From positions 1-64,000 of the forward strand of contig NZ_QXCP01000002.1 in the NCBI RefSeq assembly GCF_003711805.1: a stretch of 64,000 bases of DNA. The letters are read 5' to 3'. The notes beneath the pieces are model-generated. The model searched no databases, was not told the DNA's origin, and saw nothing but the letters and a program-made list of their open reading frames with translations. The translations under genes were made by a program, and so were the position numbers. This stretch comes from Brachybacterium sp. EE-P12 (lineage in GTDB: Bacteria; Actinomycetota; Actinomycetes; Actinomycetales; Dermabacteraceae). Below are positions 42,105 to 51,354 of this stretch, one piece after another (position 1 is the first letter of the stretch; every line of letters begins with the position of its first letter).

Positions 42105-43995
42105 CGGGCGCTCCTGCCGTGATCTCGACCCTCAGGGCGCGCCGAGGTGCGCCGAGGAAGCGGACGCCGGCCTCCTCGCCGGTCCGTACGACTGCCATGT
42201 CCTTCCCCTCCGGGGCGGCGTGCTGCCATCTGATCGCCAGGTCCTGCGGGGGGACCGGTTCGTGCAGGCCCTCGTCTCCCAGCAGGCTGACGCTCAGGCG
42301 GACTCGTCCGACAGGTCCATCGCCGGCGACGATGAATCGGACCTCCTGCTCCTGTGTCCCATCTGCCGCAGTGCGTACAAGCCGAGGAGCCCCGGCTTCG
42401 ACCGTCCAGCGAGCTCGCCGTTCGGTGCGTCGCCGTCCTGTTCCGGACCGACCGGAGTCGTCGTAAACCTGCGGTGCCGGACCGGGGAGGATGGCGCCGA
42501 GCCGGCGAGACAGAGCTCCCGTGGAACGGAAGAACTTCGGGGAAGTCGGGACCTGCTCCTCGACCGCGGGATGGATCGCCTCGATGATCCTGTCCCGGAC
42601 CCGGGTCTTGGTGTGGCGGATGATCTTGGAGGACTCGCTGCTCGAGCCCTCCGTCACCCAGTTGTCGTGCGCAGGGGGCTCTGCTTCGGCGTAGTACTCG
42701 TCGAAGTCATCAGCCGACTTGAAGACGGCGAGCCAGTCCGTGCCCGCAGGAGCTTCGCGCCGGACCCAGTCCACCGTCGTTACGACGAGCTCGGCCTGCC
42801 CGCGCATCAGCGCGATGCGCAGCATGCGCGATTCTTCCTCCCTGGCGGGATCGAGATCGTCGGAGTCCAGATACGGCTCGGCGGCGGGGATCCGGCGGAC
42901 GAGGGCGAGGTGGCCGATGACTTTCCGGTACCTCAGGATCTCGATCACCTCGACAGCTACACCCTGAGGAGTCCTGATCTCCGAAGAGTCCGAACGGGCG
43001 GCACGGATCGCGTTCAGACCGGAGCCCCAGAGGAGCAGCGAGCCGCCCTCGTCGATGCCGAGGTCGACGGGTCGGGAGTTCACCGTGAGCTCGAGAGCCA
43101 TGGGTGACTCCACGTCCCCGGGCGCGGTGATCATCTTCGGCCAGAGGTTCGCGCGGATCGCGTGTCGTGCGCGGCGTTCGAAGTCCTGCTCCATCTCCTC
43201 CGCATCGCTGCGCAGCCTGTGGAGCGGCTCGACGGAGGCGTCCTCGGAGTCCTCCTCGTCTGCGATGAGCGGATCGAGGATGAGGAGGGACGTCCCCGTC
43301 TCTCCCGGTTCGAATCCTCTCTCGAAGAGCCTCGCCCCGAGCGCCGCCGCATCGTCTCCCACGACGGGGAGCACTGACTCCCCGTCCTCGGAGCGCTGGC
43401 CCCACCAGTGGCGCCCTGTGAACTGGACGCCCTTCTCCTGGTAGGACTCGCCGAACGCCGAGACGATGAAACGATCCTCGATCTCGCCCTCAGGATTGCG
43501 GCAGCGCGTCCAGTAGATGACTGTGCCGATGCCGCTGTACGCGAACGCCGCGGTCTTGCCGAATCCGTATGTCCCTCCCGTGGTCCCGTTGTTGTGGGAG
43601 ACGCCGAACTTGAGGATGAGGTCCTGGAAGCGAGCTGAGCGGCCCTTGCCGGCCGGCGACAGGTCGGACGGGCCGTCGAGCCCGCGGGTGCCTCTGTCGT
43701 AGATCTCCAGCATGCGGAAGTTCGCGTGGCGACGCATGGAGGCGAGGTCGCCGTGACGTCCTTCGGACAGGAGATCCGCGAGGTCATCGCGCAGGCGGTA
43801 GTCGGTGCGACGGAGGCTGATCCCGAAGAGAGGGCGGCCGCGGTCGTTCCGAGCGTCCCAGCTGTTCTGCGCTGTCTCGCGGATGAGCACGGCCAGACGG
43901 GAGAGCTCGGTCTTCCCCAGGAGCCGATCTCCGCCGGAGGCGTCCATGTCGCCGGGGGAGAAGCGCTTGGGGAACCACTGGAGGGTCTTGATCAT
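42091..43995 (-). CDS. MutL/MORC-type GHKL ATPase of a restriction-modification operon
   Basis: A 634-aa protein. N-box RETAQNSWDAR (Glu40, Asn44, Asp47), DRGT at 100-103, and lid motif GTYGFGKTAAF near 141-151 make a complete GHKL ATP site. The rest includes a transducer-like region and a C-terminal beta domain (about 540-634). This is the ATPase class that comparative genomics (Aravind group, MutL homologues and MORC origins) links to Dcm, Vsr, Z1 and DUF4420 genes. It is expected to act as an ATP-dependent clamp or loop-forming subunit. AGGACCTC lies just before the ATG. Confidence 0.85.
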   Translation of the reverse strand: MIKTLQWFPKRFSPGDMDASGGDRLLGKTELSRLAVLIRETAQNSWDARNDRGRPLFGISLRRTDYRLRDDLADLLSEGRHGDLASMRRHANFRMLEIYDRGTRGLDGPSDLSPAGKGRSARFQDLILKFGVSHNNGTTGGTYGFGKTAAFAYSGIGTVIYWTRCRNPEGEIEDRFIVSAFGESYQEKGVQFTGRHWWGQRSEDGESVLPVVGDDAAALGARLFERGFEPGETGTSLLILDPLIADEEDSEDASVEPLHRLRSDAEEMEQDFERRARHAIRANLWPKMITAPGDVESPMALELTVNSRPVDLGIDEGGSLLLWGSGLNAIRAARSDSSEIRTPQGVAVEVIEILRYRKVIGHLALVRRIPAAEPYLDSDDLDPAREEESRMLRIALMRGQAELVVTTVDWVRREAPAGTDWLAVFKSADDFDEYYAEAEPPAHDNWVTEGSSSESSKIIRHTKTRVRDRIIEAIHPAVEEQVPTSPKFFRSTGALSRRLGAILPGPAPQVYDDSGRSGTGRRRTERRARWTVEAGAPRLVRTAADGTQEQEVRFIVAGDGPVGRVRLSVSLLGDEGLHEPVPPQDLAIRWQHAAPEGKDMAVVRTGEEAGVRFLGAPRRALRVEITAGAPDGRP

Positions 43996-44005
43996 GAGGT
44001 CCTGT

Positions 44006-44983
44006 TCAGAGGTTCTCGAGGACGGCCTCGAGCTGGTCCGGATCGAGCTGGCCGGGGCAGGCGTCGAGGGAAAGCTGGTAGGAGATGTTCGAGACGCCGC
44101 GCAGGGTCTCCGGGCTGAGCCTCGACGAGCGGAGGCCGGGGAAGTCGTCGGTCACCTCATGGAGCCGGATCTCCTCGATGGCGAAGCGTCGCTGACGGTC
44201 CTCGATGCCGGGGACATCGTCTCCCAGAGTTCTCAGGACGTCCTCATAGGGGACTCCGTGCTCGGCGATCCGTGCGGTGAGCTCCTCCAGCGACTCGCCC
44301 TCGGCGCTGTCGGCGATGCGGAAGGCCACGAGATGGAGGGCGCCGCCGGAGGGAGGATCGAGCTGATGCTCGCCGTGGATCGTCACTGCAGGGCTGCCGT
44401 CGCCGACGAGGGTCTTCACCTCGAGGGCGTTGGTGCGTGAGAAGTCGTGGATCGCTCCCTGTCGGCCTTTCCATGACGAGAGCGCAGCCTGGGGGTCGCG
44501 CGCGGCGAGACGCTCGAGCACTGTCAGCTCTCCGAAGAGCCCGACGAGTCGGTTCCTGTCCATCGCGGTGCGCTCTCGTGCGAGCGCGGCGCGCCACGAC
44601 TCGAGGACCTCCGCCAGCTCGTCGATGCTGGGCCGGCCGCTTTCATCCGAGCGGTCGAGCATCTCGCCGATCAGGGAGAGGAACGTCCGCAGCAGTCGGG
44701 CATCGGTGCAGACGACGTCGAGCCAGTCGCGTCGCCCTCCGTCCTCGTTCGTCGCGATCCAGGCGGCGCGGAGAAGGCGCCCGAGCGGCACGTCGAACCT
44801 CTCGCGGTCCTCCGGAAGCCGTGTCATGAGATGGATGAGACCGACGTGATCCTTCACGAGCAGAGCGTCCTGGAGCCGCCAGGGGCTTCCGAGGACCGTG
44901 GACACCGACTCGCCCTCCAGCACTCGCTCGGCACGGAGCTGCTCGTAGGCCTTCTGGACGCGGGTATGGCCCCTGCTCATCAT
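44006..44983 (-). CDS. PD-(D/E)XK motif protein (DUF4420)
   Basis: A 325-aa predicted nuclease. The fold core reads GLFGELTVLERL (Glu, about residue 150), then SSWKGRQGAIHDFSRTNALEVKTL (Asp-Phe and Glu-Val-Lys, about 168-190), a typical PD-(D/E)xK arrangement, followed by TIHGEHQLDP. In the MORC-type systems this gene supplies the restriction nuclease. It starts within the Z1 stop region (ATGATGA). Two adjacent Met codons could be the start. Confidence 0.85.
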   Translation of the reverse strand: MMSRGHTRVQKAYEQLRAERVLEGESVSTVLGSPWRLQDALLVKDHVGLIHLMTRLPEDRERFDVPLGRLLRAAWIATNEDGGRRDWLDVVCTDARLLRTFLSLIGEMLDRSDESGRPSIDELAEVLESWRAALARERTAMDRNRLVGLFGELTVLERLAARDPQAALSSWKGRQGAIHDFSRTNALEVKTLVGDGSPAVTIHGEHQLDPPSGGALHLVAFRIADSAEGESLEELTARIAEHGVPYEDVLRTLGDDVPGIEDRQRRFAIEEIRLHEVTDDFPGLRSSRLSPETLRGVSNISYQLSLDACPGQLDPDQLEAVLENL

Positions 44984-47694
44984 GACTCCTCGTTCCTGAC
45001 GTAGTCGCCCTCCTCGTCGCGTGCGACGGCGGCCTCCGCCTCTGCGTCCTGCTCCTCCAGTTCGACGGACCAGTACTCCTCGGGGTCCTCGTCCTCGGCG
45101 TGGGGGAAGACGACGCCGAGACCGATGATCGTCCCGTCGGCATCCATGCTGGTCCTCGTCTGCGAGTCCTTCGCGGGCTCCGACTGGCCGTCGACGGCGT
45201 AGAGGAGGATCGCTCCCTGGTCGGGGCGGATCAGGCTGCGAGCCGCCTTCACGGCGCTGACCTTCCGCTTGTCGACGCCGTCGAGGATCTTGAGATCCTC
45301 TTCATCGAGCTCGCCGTTGTCGGCGAGGATCCGAAGGTCGAGCGTGTAGTCGTCGCCGGCCATCAGCGCTCGGATGTTGACGATCTCGGCGTCATCCGGG
45401 AGGGCGACGCCGAGCGTGCTCGCCGACCAGTTCTTCGACTTGAGCGGGGCTCGGCGCGACGCCTGCACGGTCACGCCGGGTGCGTACTCATGGTCGCTCT
45501 TCGACGAGCCGGAGACGAGCACGAGGTTCCACTCCGCGTCGGCGCCGTGACGCCGGAGCCAGCTGGCCATGCCCTCGGGCTGCAGCCAGCGGTCGGTCGG
45601 GGACACCCAGTACTGCTCGAGGAAGGCGAGCAGATCCGTGTTCTTGAGGCCCTGGTACATCTGGGTGGAGCTGCGCCGGGCGGAGTGGGCCCCGCGTGCA
45701 AGGACGGGACGACCGATCTCGATCGCGCGGCGGACGAGCCCCGACGAGGCCTCGAGCGCGCGCTCCCGTCCCGCAGCGGACTTGTCGAGATAGATGGTCT
45801 GACGCCTCGTCCCTCCGAGCCCGGCGCGGGCGAGCCTCGCCGCTTCCATCTTCCCCTTGCTGGTGATCTCGAGCCGGCCAGGATGGCTCTTGACCTTTAT
45901 CGCGAACTCCCGGGGTGTGCGCCCCTCCTTCTCCATCTCGGCGACCTCGTCGCGGAGCTGCTTCTCGACCGTCGCGAGGTGCGCGTATTCGTCGAGCAGT
46001 CCGGGGCCCATCCAGACGCGGACGAGATCGGCATAGCCGGGGCGGAAGCCGAACCAGCGGCCCATCTGCAGCAGCGTGTCGTAGGTGTTGCTCGATCGCA
46101 GGAAGTACGAGACGACGAGTCCTTCGAGCGTCAGGCCGCGGGAGAGGGTGCCGCCGCCGACGGCGATCACCGTCTGCGTGGTGTCCGGGTCGTAGACGAG
46201 GCGATCGTCGGACGCCCCGTTGTCGATCTTGACGACGACACCTTCGAGGACCTTCTTCGCGGCGGGCCACAGGGTCGCCCACCCGGGCATCTCCTCGGAG
46301 CCGCGCAGCGCCACCGCACGGTCCTTCTCCGCCTCGTAGACCGAGCGGAACTCCGCCTCCTGGTCGTCGATGTCCAGGGCGACGTCGGAGATGAAGCCGG
46401 AGATGACCTCCTTGGTCTGCTGGTGGACTCGGACGAGCTGGGAGGTGTGGACCAGCATCGAGGAGTCCCGGGACTTCGAGGTGCGGAGCTCCCGGATCGC
46501 GGTGGCGAGGATGAACCAGCGGATCGCGGCGGCGAGCGTCGGCGTCATCTCGGGGGAGAACTCGTCGATCTTCTTCGGCCGTGGTGTGAAGATCTGGGCT
46601 TCGTGCTCCGGCACCTCGTGGGCGAGCTGATGGATCACCTCGTCCTCTCCGCTGTCGACGGTCTGATCGACGTCGAAGAAGAGCTCGGAGCCCATGTAGC
46701 TGTCCGGCTTCGGCAGCACGGAGACGAAGTCCTCCGGATAGAGGTCGCCGTCATCAGAGGGATCGATGAAGACGTTCGCGAAGGGGGTCGCCGTGTACGC
46801 GACATAGGTGCCGGTGGGGACTGCGGCCCAGAGCGCTCGGATCCGCTTGTTGATGGTGGAGACGAGATCCTTCGCGCCCAGCGTGTTCGGAGTCGCCTGG
46901 TCGGACTCGTCGTCGATGATCATGACGGGGCGGCGGTTCAGGGTCGCTTCCGGGATCGACTTGAGGAACTTCGTGACATTCGCGAGCCTCATCTCGTGCT
47001 TCTTGACGACCATGAGGGCGACGTTGCTCGTCGAGGAGAGAACCCCGGGGCTGCTGTCCTTGCCCATGTCTGCGTTCCGGCTGGTGAAGCGCTGCCAGGC
47101 GAGGCCTGAGTGCTCCTCGACGATGTCGATACCCAGGTCCTTCTGGAGACGGAGCTGCGTCTGGACGCGGAGGTTCGTGTACATGCCGGCGAGGACGATG
47201 ATGATCCGGTAGCCCTCGTCGACCGCCTTGGCGATGAGACCGGTGAAGTTCGCGGTCTTGCCCGACTGGACGTAGCCGATGACGAGACCCTTGCGGCGGT
47301 CGCCGACGGCCCTGGGGTTGGCGCACTGGCGCAGGATGCGGTCGGTGGAGCGGTGGATCGACTCCACAGCATCGGTGGGCAGACCGCCCTGCTCGAGGCG
47401 CCGGCGGTATGCGGGCCATTCACCGATCCGCGTCTTCGCCCCGCTGTACCACTCGGGTCGGCCGCCGTCCTTCCGGATCATGTCACCGTCCTTGATGCGC
47501 TTGACGGTGTTCTCCTGCTCGTCGACGTATGCCTCAAGCGCCTCTCTGAAGCCGGGGAAGATGCCTTCGACAATCGCCACGACCTCGCGGTGAGCCGCGC
47601 CCTGATCCGTCTGTCCGCTGCGCCCTGCGAGGATCCCCTCGTACGCGCCGAGCGCGTCCCGGAATCGATCATCGTCCAGCAGGTTCTCCGCCAT
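44980..47694 (-). CDS. Z1-domain helicase-like ATPase
   Basis: A 904-aa protein. Walker A GYVQSGKT is at 140-147, Walker B-like IIDDESDQ at 260-266, and the Z1 signature (GGTLSRGLTLEGL ... SNTYDTLLQMGRWFGFRPGY, about residues 515-550) is clear. Z1 proteins are superfamily II-like and are expected to move or remodel DNA for the partner nuclease. The start at 47694 (MAENLLDDD) is preferred: AGGGGGAG lies upstream, and an alternative long N-terminus is low-complexity. The largest gene of the operon. Confidence 0.9.
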   Translation of the reverse strand: MAENLLDDDRFRDALGAYEGILAGRSGQTDQGAAHREVVAIVEGIFPGFREALEAYVDEQENTVKRIKDGDMIRKDGGRPEWYSGAKTRIGEWPAYRRRLEQGGLPTDAVESIHRSTDRILRQCANPRAVGDRRKGLVIGYVQSGKTANFTGLIAKAVDEGYRIIIVLAGMYTNLRVQTQLRLQKDLGIDIVEEHSGLAWQRFTSRNADMGKDSSPGVLSSTSNVALMVVKKHEMRLANVTKFLKSIPEATLNRRPVMIIDDESDQATPNTLGAKDLVSTINKRIRALWAAVPTGTYVAYTATPFANVFIDPSDDGDLYPEDFVSVLPKPDSYMGSELFFDVDQTVDSGEDEVIHQLAHEVPEHEAQIFTPRPKKIDEFSPEMTPTLAAAIRWFILATAIRELRTSKSRDSSMLVHTSQLVRVHQQTKEVISGFISDVALDIDDQEAEFRSVYEAEKDRAVALRGSEEMPGWATLWPAAKKVLEGVVVKIDNGASDDRLVYDPDTTQTVIAVGGGTLSRGLTLEGLVVSYFLRSSNTYDTLLQMGRWFGFRPGYADLVRVWMGPGLLDEYAHLATVEKQLRDEVAEMEKEGRTPREFAIKVKSHPGRLEITSKGKMEAARLARAGLGGTRRQTIYLDKSAAGRERALEASSGLVRRAIEIGRPVLARGAHSARRSSTQMYQGLKNTDLLAFLEQYWVSPTDRWLQPEGMASWLRRHGADAEWNLVLVSGSSKSDHEYAPGVTVQASRRAPLKSKNWSASTLGVALPDDAEIVNIRALMAGDDYTLDLRILADNGELDEEDLKILDGVDKRKVSAVKAARSLIRPDQGAILLYAVDGQSEPAKDSQTRTSMDADGTIIGLGVVFPHAEDEDPEEYWSVELEEQDAEAEAAVARDEEGDYVRNEES

Positions 47695-47735
47695 TCCGTT
47701 CTCCCCCTGATGTCGTTCGTGGTGACGGGAACAGG

Positions 47736-48194
47736 CTATCTGCGGTGACTGACATCCGGCGGAAGAATCCGATTCCGTGGACGCACTGCGTCGATGATCC
47801 GGGTCGCGACGTCCTCGGGATCTTCGTGCTCCCAGAAGCGGAGCACCCGCCATCCCGCGTCGCTCAGCCGTGCGGTCGAGGTGCGGTCGCGCTCGATGTT
47901 CCGTGCGATCTTCGGCCCCCAGTAGTCGGCATTGCTCTTCGGGGCGATGAAGTGCTGAGGACAGCCGTGCCAGAAGCAGCCGTCGATGAAGACGACAACC
48001 TTCACGCGCGTGAAGACGATGTCCGCCCGTCGCCGTCGATCAGCAGCGTCGGCCGGGAAGTCCACCCGGTAGCGCAGCCCGGCGGCGTGGATCCTGCGCC
48101 GCACGGCGAGCTCGGGAGAAGTGTCCTTCCGTCTGTTGGCGAGCATCGTCCGGCGCGCGTTCTCGCTGCTCGGACGTGGTGGGCGACTTTCCAT
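47736..48194 (-). CDS. vsr: Vsr-family very short patch repair endonuclease
   Basis: A 152-aa nickase that cuts 5' of T in T:G mismatches arising by deamination of methylated C, thereby protecting Dcm sites from mutation. Motifs are ADIVF (Asp58, catalytic metal), FIDGCFWHGCPQH (69-81) and DYWGPKIARNIERD (about 90-103). The start at 48194 gives the usual length and has GGAGA eight bases upstream. It follows the Dcm-like gene by 37 bp. Often such genes are only repair functions, but here it sits between methylase and Z1. Confidence 0.92.
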   Translation of the reverse strand: MESRPPRPSSENARRTMLANRRKDTSPELAVRRRIHAAGLRYRVDFPADAADRRRRADIVFTRVKVVVFIDGCFWHGCPQHFIAPKSNADYWGPKIARNIERDRTSTARLSDAGWRVLRFWEHEDPEDVATRIIDAVRPRNRILPPDVSHRR

Positions 48195-48231
48195 CAGGTC
48201 TGTCTCCGGGGTCCTGAGGTCAGTGCGCAGG

Positions 48232-49605
48232 TCAGCCGGAGACCCGGCGCGCTTCCGCCGTCTCATCCGTGCGCTCTTCGATCGTCGCTTCAGGCTCCTC
48301 CTCTTCCCCGCCGCCGCGGAGCACTTGAAGGAGGGGCCGGTCGGCGGTCTCGAGCTCGTCGCCCTGCTCCTGGCCGGAGAAGGCGTTCTCGAGATGCATC
48401 TGAGCCTTCTCGGCGTGCTCGGAGAGCTCGAAGGCGCGGATCAGCTCCTCGGCATCGATGCTGGGCCTGACGCTCTCGTACTGCGTCCCGTCCAAGGTCT
48501 TCAGCATCGCCTCGAGCACGACCTGCGCACCTTCGGGGGGCACAGCCATTCCGACCTGGCGACGGACGCTCGGAGTCCCCCCGAAGAACTGGAACCAGTC
48601 GGGGAACGTCTGCAGGCGTGCTCGCTCTCGATTGGTGAGAGCCCGCGGCTCTTCCCAGTGGTACATGTGCGTACCGCCGCCGCCGGAGCCGGTCACCGTG
48701 TAGGAGGGCTCGTCTCGAGCGAGCCGCCGATAGATGTTGCTCAGCGTGACGCCCTTGACGTTGAGACGCAGGGACTCGTCCTTGAAGTTCGTGTTGAAAG
48801 CGTTCTTGCCGGCAGGAATGGCGTCGAGGCGGTCCACCACCGACTGGCGGTGCTTGATCCGGGTGTTGTTATACGCCTCGGGATGGATCGGGTCCTTCTC
48901 GATCGCTTCCCACGCGGTCTTCTGCTGCGCCTTGTAGGGCGTCGTCGGCTCCGGGACTCGGAACCCTCGATCCAGCTTCTCGGACACATCCCGACGGATC
49001 CCGGTGATGATGAAGCGGTGCCGCCGCTGCGGGAGCCCGTACTCCTCGAACTTGTAGAGGTGGGCGACGAGCTCGTACTCGAGGTCCTCATCGCCCGCCT
49101 CCGCCTCAGCGCCGTAGAACTCGGTGAAGTGCGAGTCCGTGCGGGCTGCGGCGCCGGGACGTCGGAGGGCCGAGAGGATCTTCCCGAACGCCATACCGCC
49201 GTTGGCCTTCGACAGTCCGGAGACGTTCTCCGCGATGAACCAGTCCGGCTCGTGGAGAGCCAGGGCGTGGACTCCGAACGTGTAGAGGGCGCCGTAGTCG
49301 CCGTCCAGCCCCTTGTGCTCGCCGACGGTGCTGAAGTCGTTGCACGGGAAGCCGAAGGCGAACGCATTGAACTTCGGGACCTTCCGCAGGTCGAAGTCTC
49401 TGACGTCAGCGGTGAAGACGGTGCCCTCGCCGGCGCCCTCGATGTTCTCGCGATAGGTGCGGGCAGTGTCAGGGTGGTACTCCACGGCCCAGCCGTGGCG
49501 GATCGAGGAGCCTCCGGCGCCCGAGATCCTCTTGCTCGCATCCTCCGCGCCGAGTGCGATCCCGCCTGGGCCGCTGAACATCTCGCCCAGCACGTAGTCC
49601 GGCAC
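48232..49605 (-). CDS. C5-cytosine DNA methyltransferase (Dcm-like)
   Basis: A 457-aa enzyme forming 5-methylcytosine. Motif I FSGPGG (10-15), catalytic Pro-Cys in GFPCNDFS (Cys88), motif VI ENV (126-128), motif VIII QRRHRFIITG and motif X QVGMAVPP (near 380) are all present, and the target recognition domain lies between VIII and IX. The recognition sequence cannot be deduced. The GTG start has GGAGGTGG upstream. The C-terminal 60 residues extend past motif X, unusual but tolerated. First gene of the operon. Confidence 0.93.
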   Translation of the reverse strand: MPDYVLGEMFSGPGGIALGAEDASKRISGAGGSSIRHGWAVEYHPDTARTYRENIEGAGEGTVFTADVRDFDLRKVPKFNAFAFGFPCNDFSTVGEHKGLDGDYGALYTFGVHALALHEPDWFIAENVSGLSKANGGMAFGKILSALRRPGAAARTDSHFTEFYGAEAEAGDEDLEYELVAHLYKFEEYGLPQRRHRFIITGIRRDVSEKLDRGFRVPEPTTPYKAQQKTAWEAIEKDPIHPEAYNNTRIKHRQSVVDRLDAIPAGKNAFNTNFKDESLRLNVKGVTLSNIYRRLARDEPSYTVTGSGGGGTHMYHWEEPRALTNRERARLQTFPDWFQFFGGTPSVRRQVGMAVPPEGAQVVLEAMLKTLDGTQYESVRPSIDAEELIRAFELSEHAEKAQMHLENAFSGQEQGDELETADRPLLQVLRGGGEEEEPEATIEERTDETAEARRVSG

Positions 49606-49858
49606 GAAGCCACCTCCGAAGTTCTTCTCTCGTATCGAGCAGCCTATACCTGACGAAGCCCCGATAGGGGGACGCCGTGATCCTGTGGACAGTCCTCGTC
49701 AATGGGCGGCGTGCTGCTTCCCTGCCTGTGAGCAGCATACTGTCCCGCAGCCCCGACATTCGAGTCGGTACGTGATGCGTCACTCGAGGTCAGAGGAGCT
49801 TTGCGTGCTGGCGGTCCGTCGTTGAGCAGAATCGTCGGGCCCCTGCCATGATCACGCC
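49606..49858. other. Divergent intergenic region before the methyltransferase operon
   Basis: The 253-bp gap separates the methyltransferase gene (minus) from the NO VEIN-domain gene (plus). A short CCCC-GATA-GGGG dyad at about 49660-49671 might be a control site. No gene seen. Confidence 0.35.
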
Positions 49859-50465
49859 ATGAACAAGGCGGACCTGCTGAAGCTGTCCAACCACGAGATC
49901 GAATTCCGGGCCATCGAGGCCGTCGAGCGCGCCGCAGGACGGACACCCGTCGACTTGCGCAGCAGGAAGGACGCCCTGGTCGGCGTCGCGTCCGTCGACT
50001 ACGTCACGGGCGAGAAGCGCCTGATCGAGATCAAGGCCTTCGGCGGCGCCGGCCGCGGCGATTTTCTATGGCTGGAGCCCAGCCAGGTCAAGGGCTTCGA
50101 AGAGGAACTCGACGCACACCTCTACATCGTCACGAACGTCCGCTCGGCGGATCCGTCGACGATCCGGATCCTCGACGCAGCTGCGCGAGAGGCTCAGGAA
50201 GAAGCGCGAGAAGCATTACTTCGAGGCGCCGATGTCCGTCGCCGTCTACGACGACCTCGTCGCGAATGCCTCAGCACTGCCCGCCCTGGACGGCACCGGC
50301 TTCCTCCTGCAGATCCTGGACGGCGTCCTCGCCCTGCACGAGCGCGGCTTTCCCCGCACCCGCTTCGCGGCGACATGGGCGCCCGACGGGCTCCACGTCC
50401 GCCTGCACGTCGGCCGCGAGGGCGTGTTGATCAAGAGGTTCCGCTCCTCGGTGGGTGAGTCTTGA
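49859..50465 (+). pseudogene. Frameshifted NO VEIN (DUF3883)-domain protein
   Basis: The first frame gives a DUF3883-like domain for about 105 residues (EFRAIEAVERAAGRTPVDLRSRKDALVGVASVDYVTGEKRLIEIKAF ... LDAHLYIVTNV). Coding potential then moves to the +1 frame near 50170-50180, where QLRERLRKKREKHYFEAP continues into MSVAVYDDLVANASALPALDGTGFLLQILDGVLALHERGFPRTRF. Joined, this is about 200 aa ending at 50465. A single-base insertion in a formerly intact gene is the simplest reading; an IS element starts immediately after. Sequencing error cannot be excluded. Starts divergently from the Dcm operon. Confidence 0.7.
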
Positions 50466-50468
50466 ACG

Positions 50469-51354
50469 GTGACGCGACAGGAGATCTCTGACGAGGTGTG
50501 GGCCGTGATGGAGCCGTTGATGCCGACGGTGACCGGTCGGTCGCGGCCGTGGACGGATCACCGGCTCGCTATCGAGGGGATGGCGTGGAAGTACCGGACC
50601 GGTGCGCCGTGGCGTGACGTTCCGGAACGGTTCGGGAAGTGGAACTCGATCTACAAGCGGTTCAACCGGTGGGCCGGGGACGGCACCTGGCAGAAGCTGC
50701 TCACCGAGGTGCAGAAGCAGGCCGACGCCGCTGGGGAAATCGACTGGGTCGTCTCGATCGACTCCACGATCGCGCGCGTGCATCAGCACGGCGCGACCCT
50801 CGCCCGGGACACAGGGGGCTGTGCCGAATCACAAGAATCCGTGGTCCGAGCCGCCTGATCACGGGATCGGACGCTCCCGCGGCGGGCTGACGACCAAACT
50901 GCACCTGGTCTGCGACGGCCGCGGCCGGCCGCTGAGCATGATGATCACCGCCGGGAACATCAACGACACCACGATGATGAGCGCGGTGCTGGAGAACATC
51001 CGCGTTCCCCGCGACGGGAAGGGCCGCCCCCGCACCCACCCCGACCGGGTGCTCGCCGACAAGGGGTACCCCTCAAGGGCGAACCGCGCCTGGCTCCGCG
51101 ACCGGAGGATCGCGGCGACCATCCCCGAGCGGGACGACCAGATCGCGCACCGCCGCAAGAAGCCGGGCCGGCCGATCGCTTTCGGCGACAAGCAGAAGGA
51201 ACGCTACAAGGGACGCAACGTCGTAGAACGCTGCTTCAACCGTCTCAAGCAGTGGCGCGGCATCGCGATGCGCTCGGACAAACTCGCCCGCAACTACCGA
51301 GCCGCCGTCAGCCTCGCCGCGGCGCTGATCTGGATCAAGACCGATCTCCGCTGA
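50469..51354 (+). mobile_element. IS5-family insertion sequence
   Basis: Limits given are those of the coding part; I could not find convincing terminal inverted repeats or target duplication. The left end probably lies between the NO VEIN stop and 50469. The right end overlaps the end of the thioredoxin-like gene, whose C-terminus reads into the element, so the insertion may have hit that gene. Confidence 0.75.
50469..51354 (+). CDS. IS5-family transposase, two frames
   Basis: OrfA (50469-50858) opens MTRQEISDEVWAVMEPLMP and carries GMAWKYRTGAPWRDVPERFGKW and the first catalytic Asp in WVVSIDSTIARVHQHG. OrfB continues in the +1 frame from a GGGGG run at 50814-50818, with VPNHKNPWSEPPDHGIGRSRGGLTTK, the second Asp in VLADKGYPSRAN, and the Glu in VVERCFNRLKQWRGIAMR. 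The full DDE set is present across the two frames. Four rather than five Gs would restore a single frame, so this is either programmed frameshifting or a one-base mutation. Confidence 0.85.

Noticed and set aside
49660-49671. C-box for a controller protein of the restriction operon
   Set aside because: The dyad has only 4-bp arms and no controller-protein gene is present.
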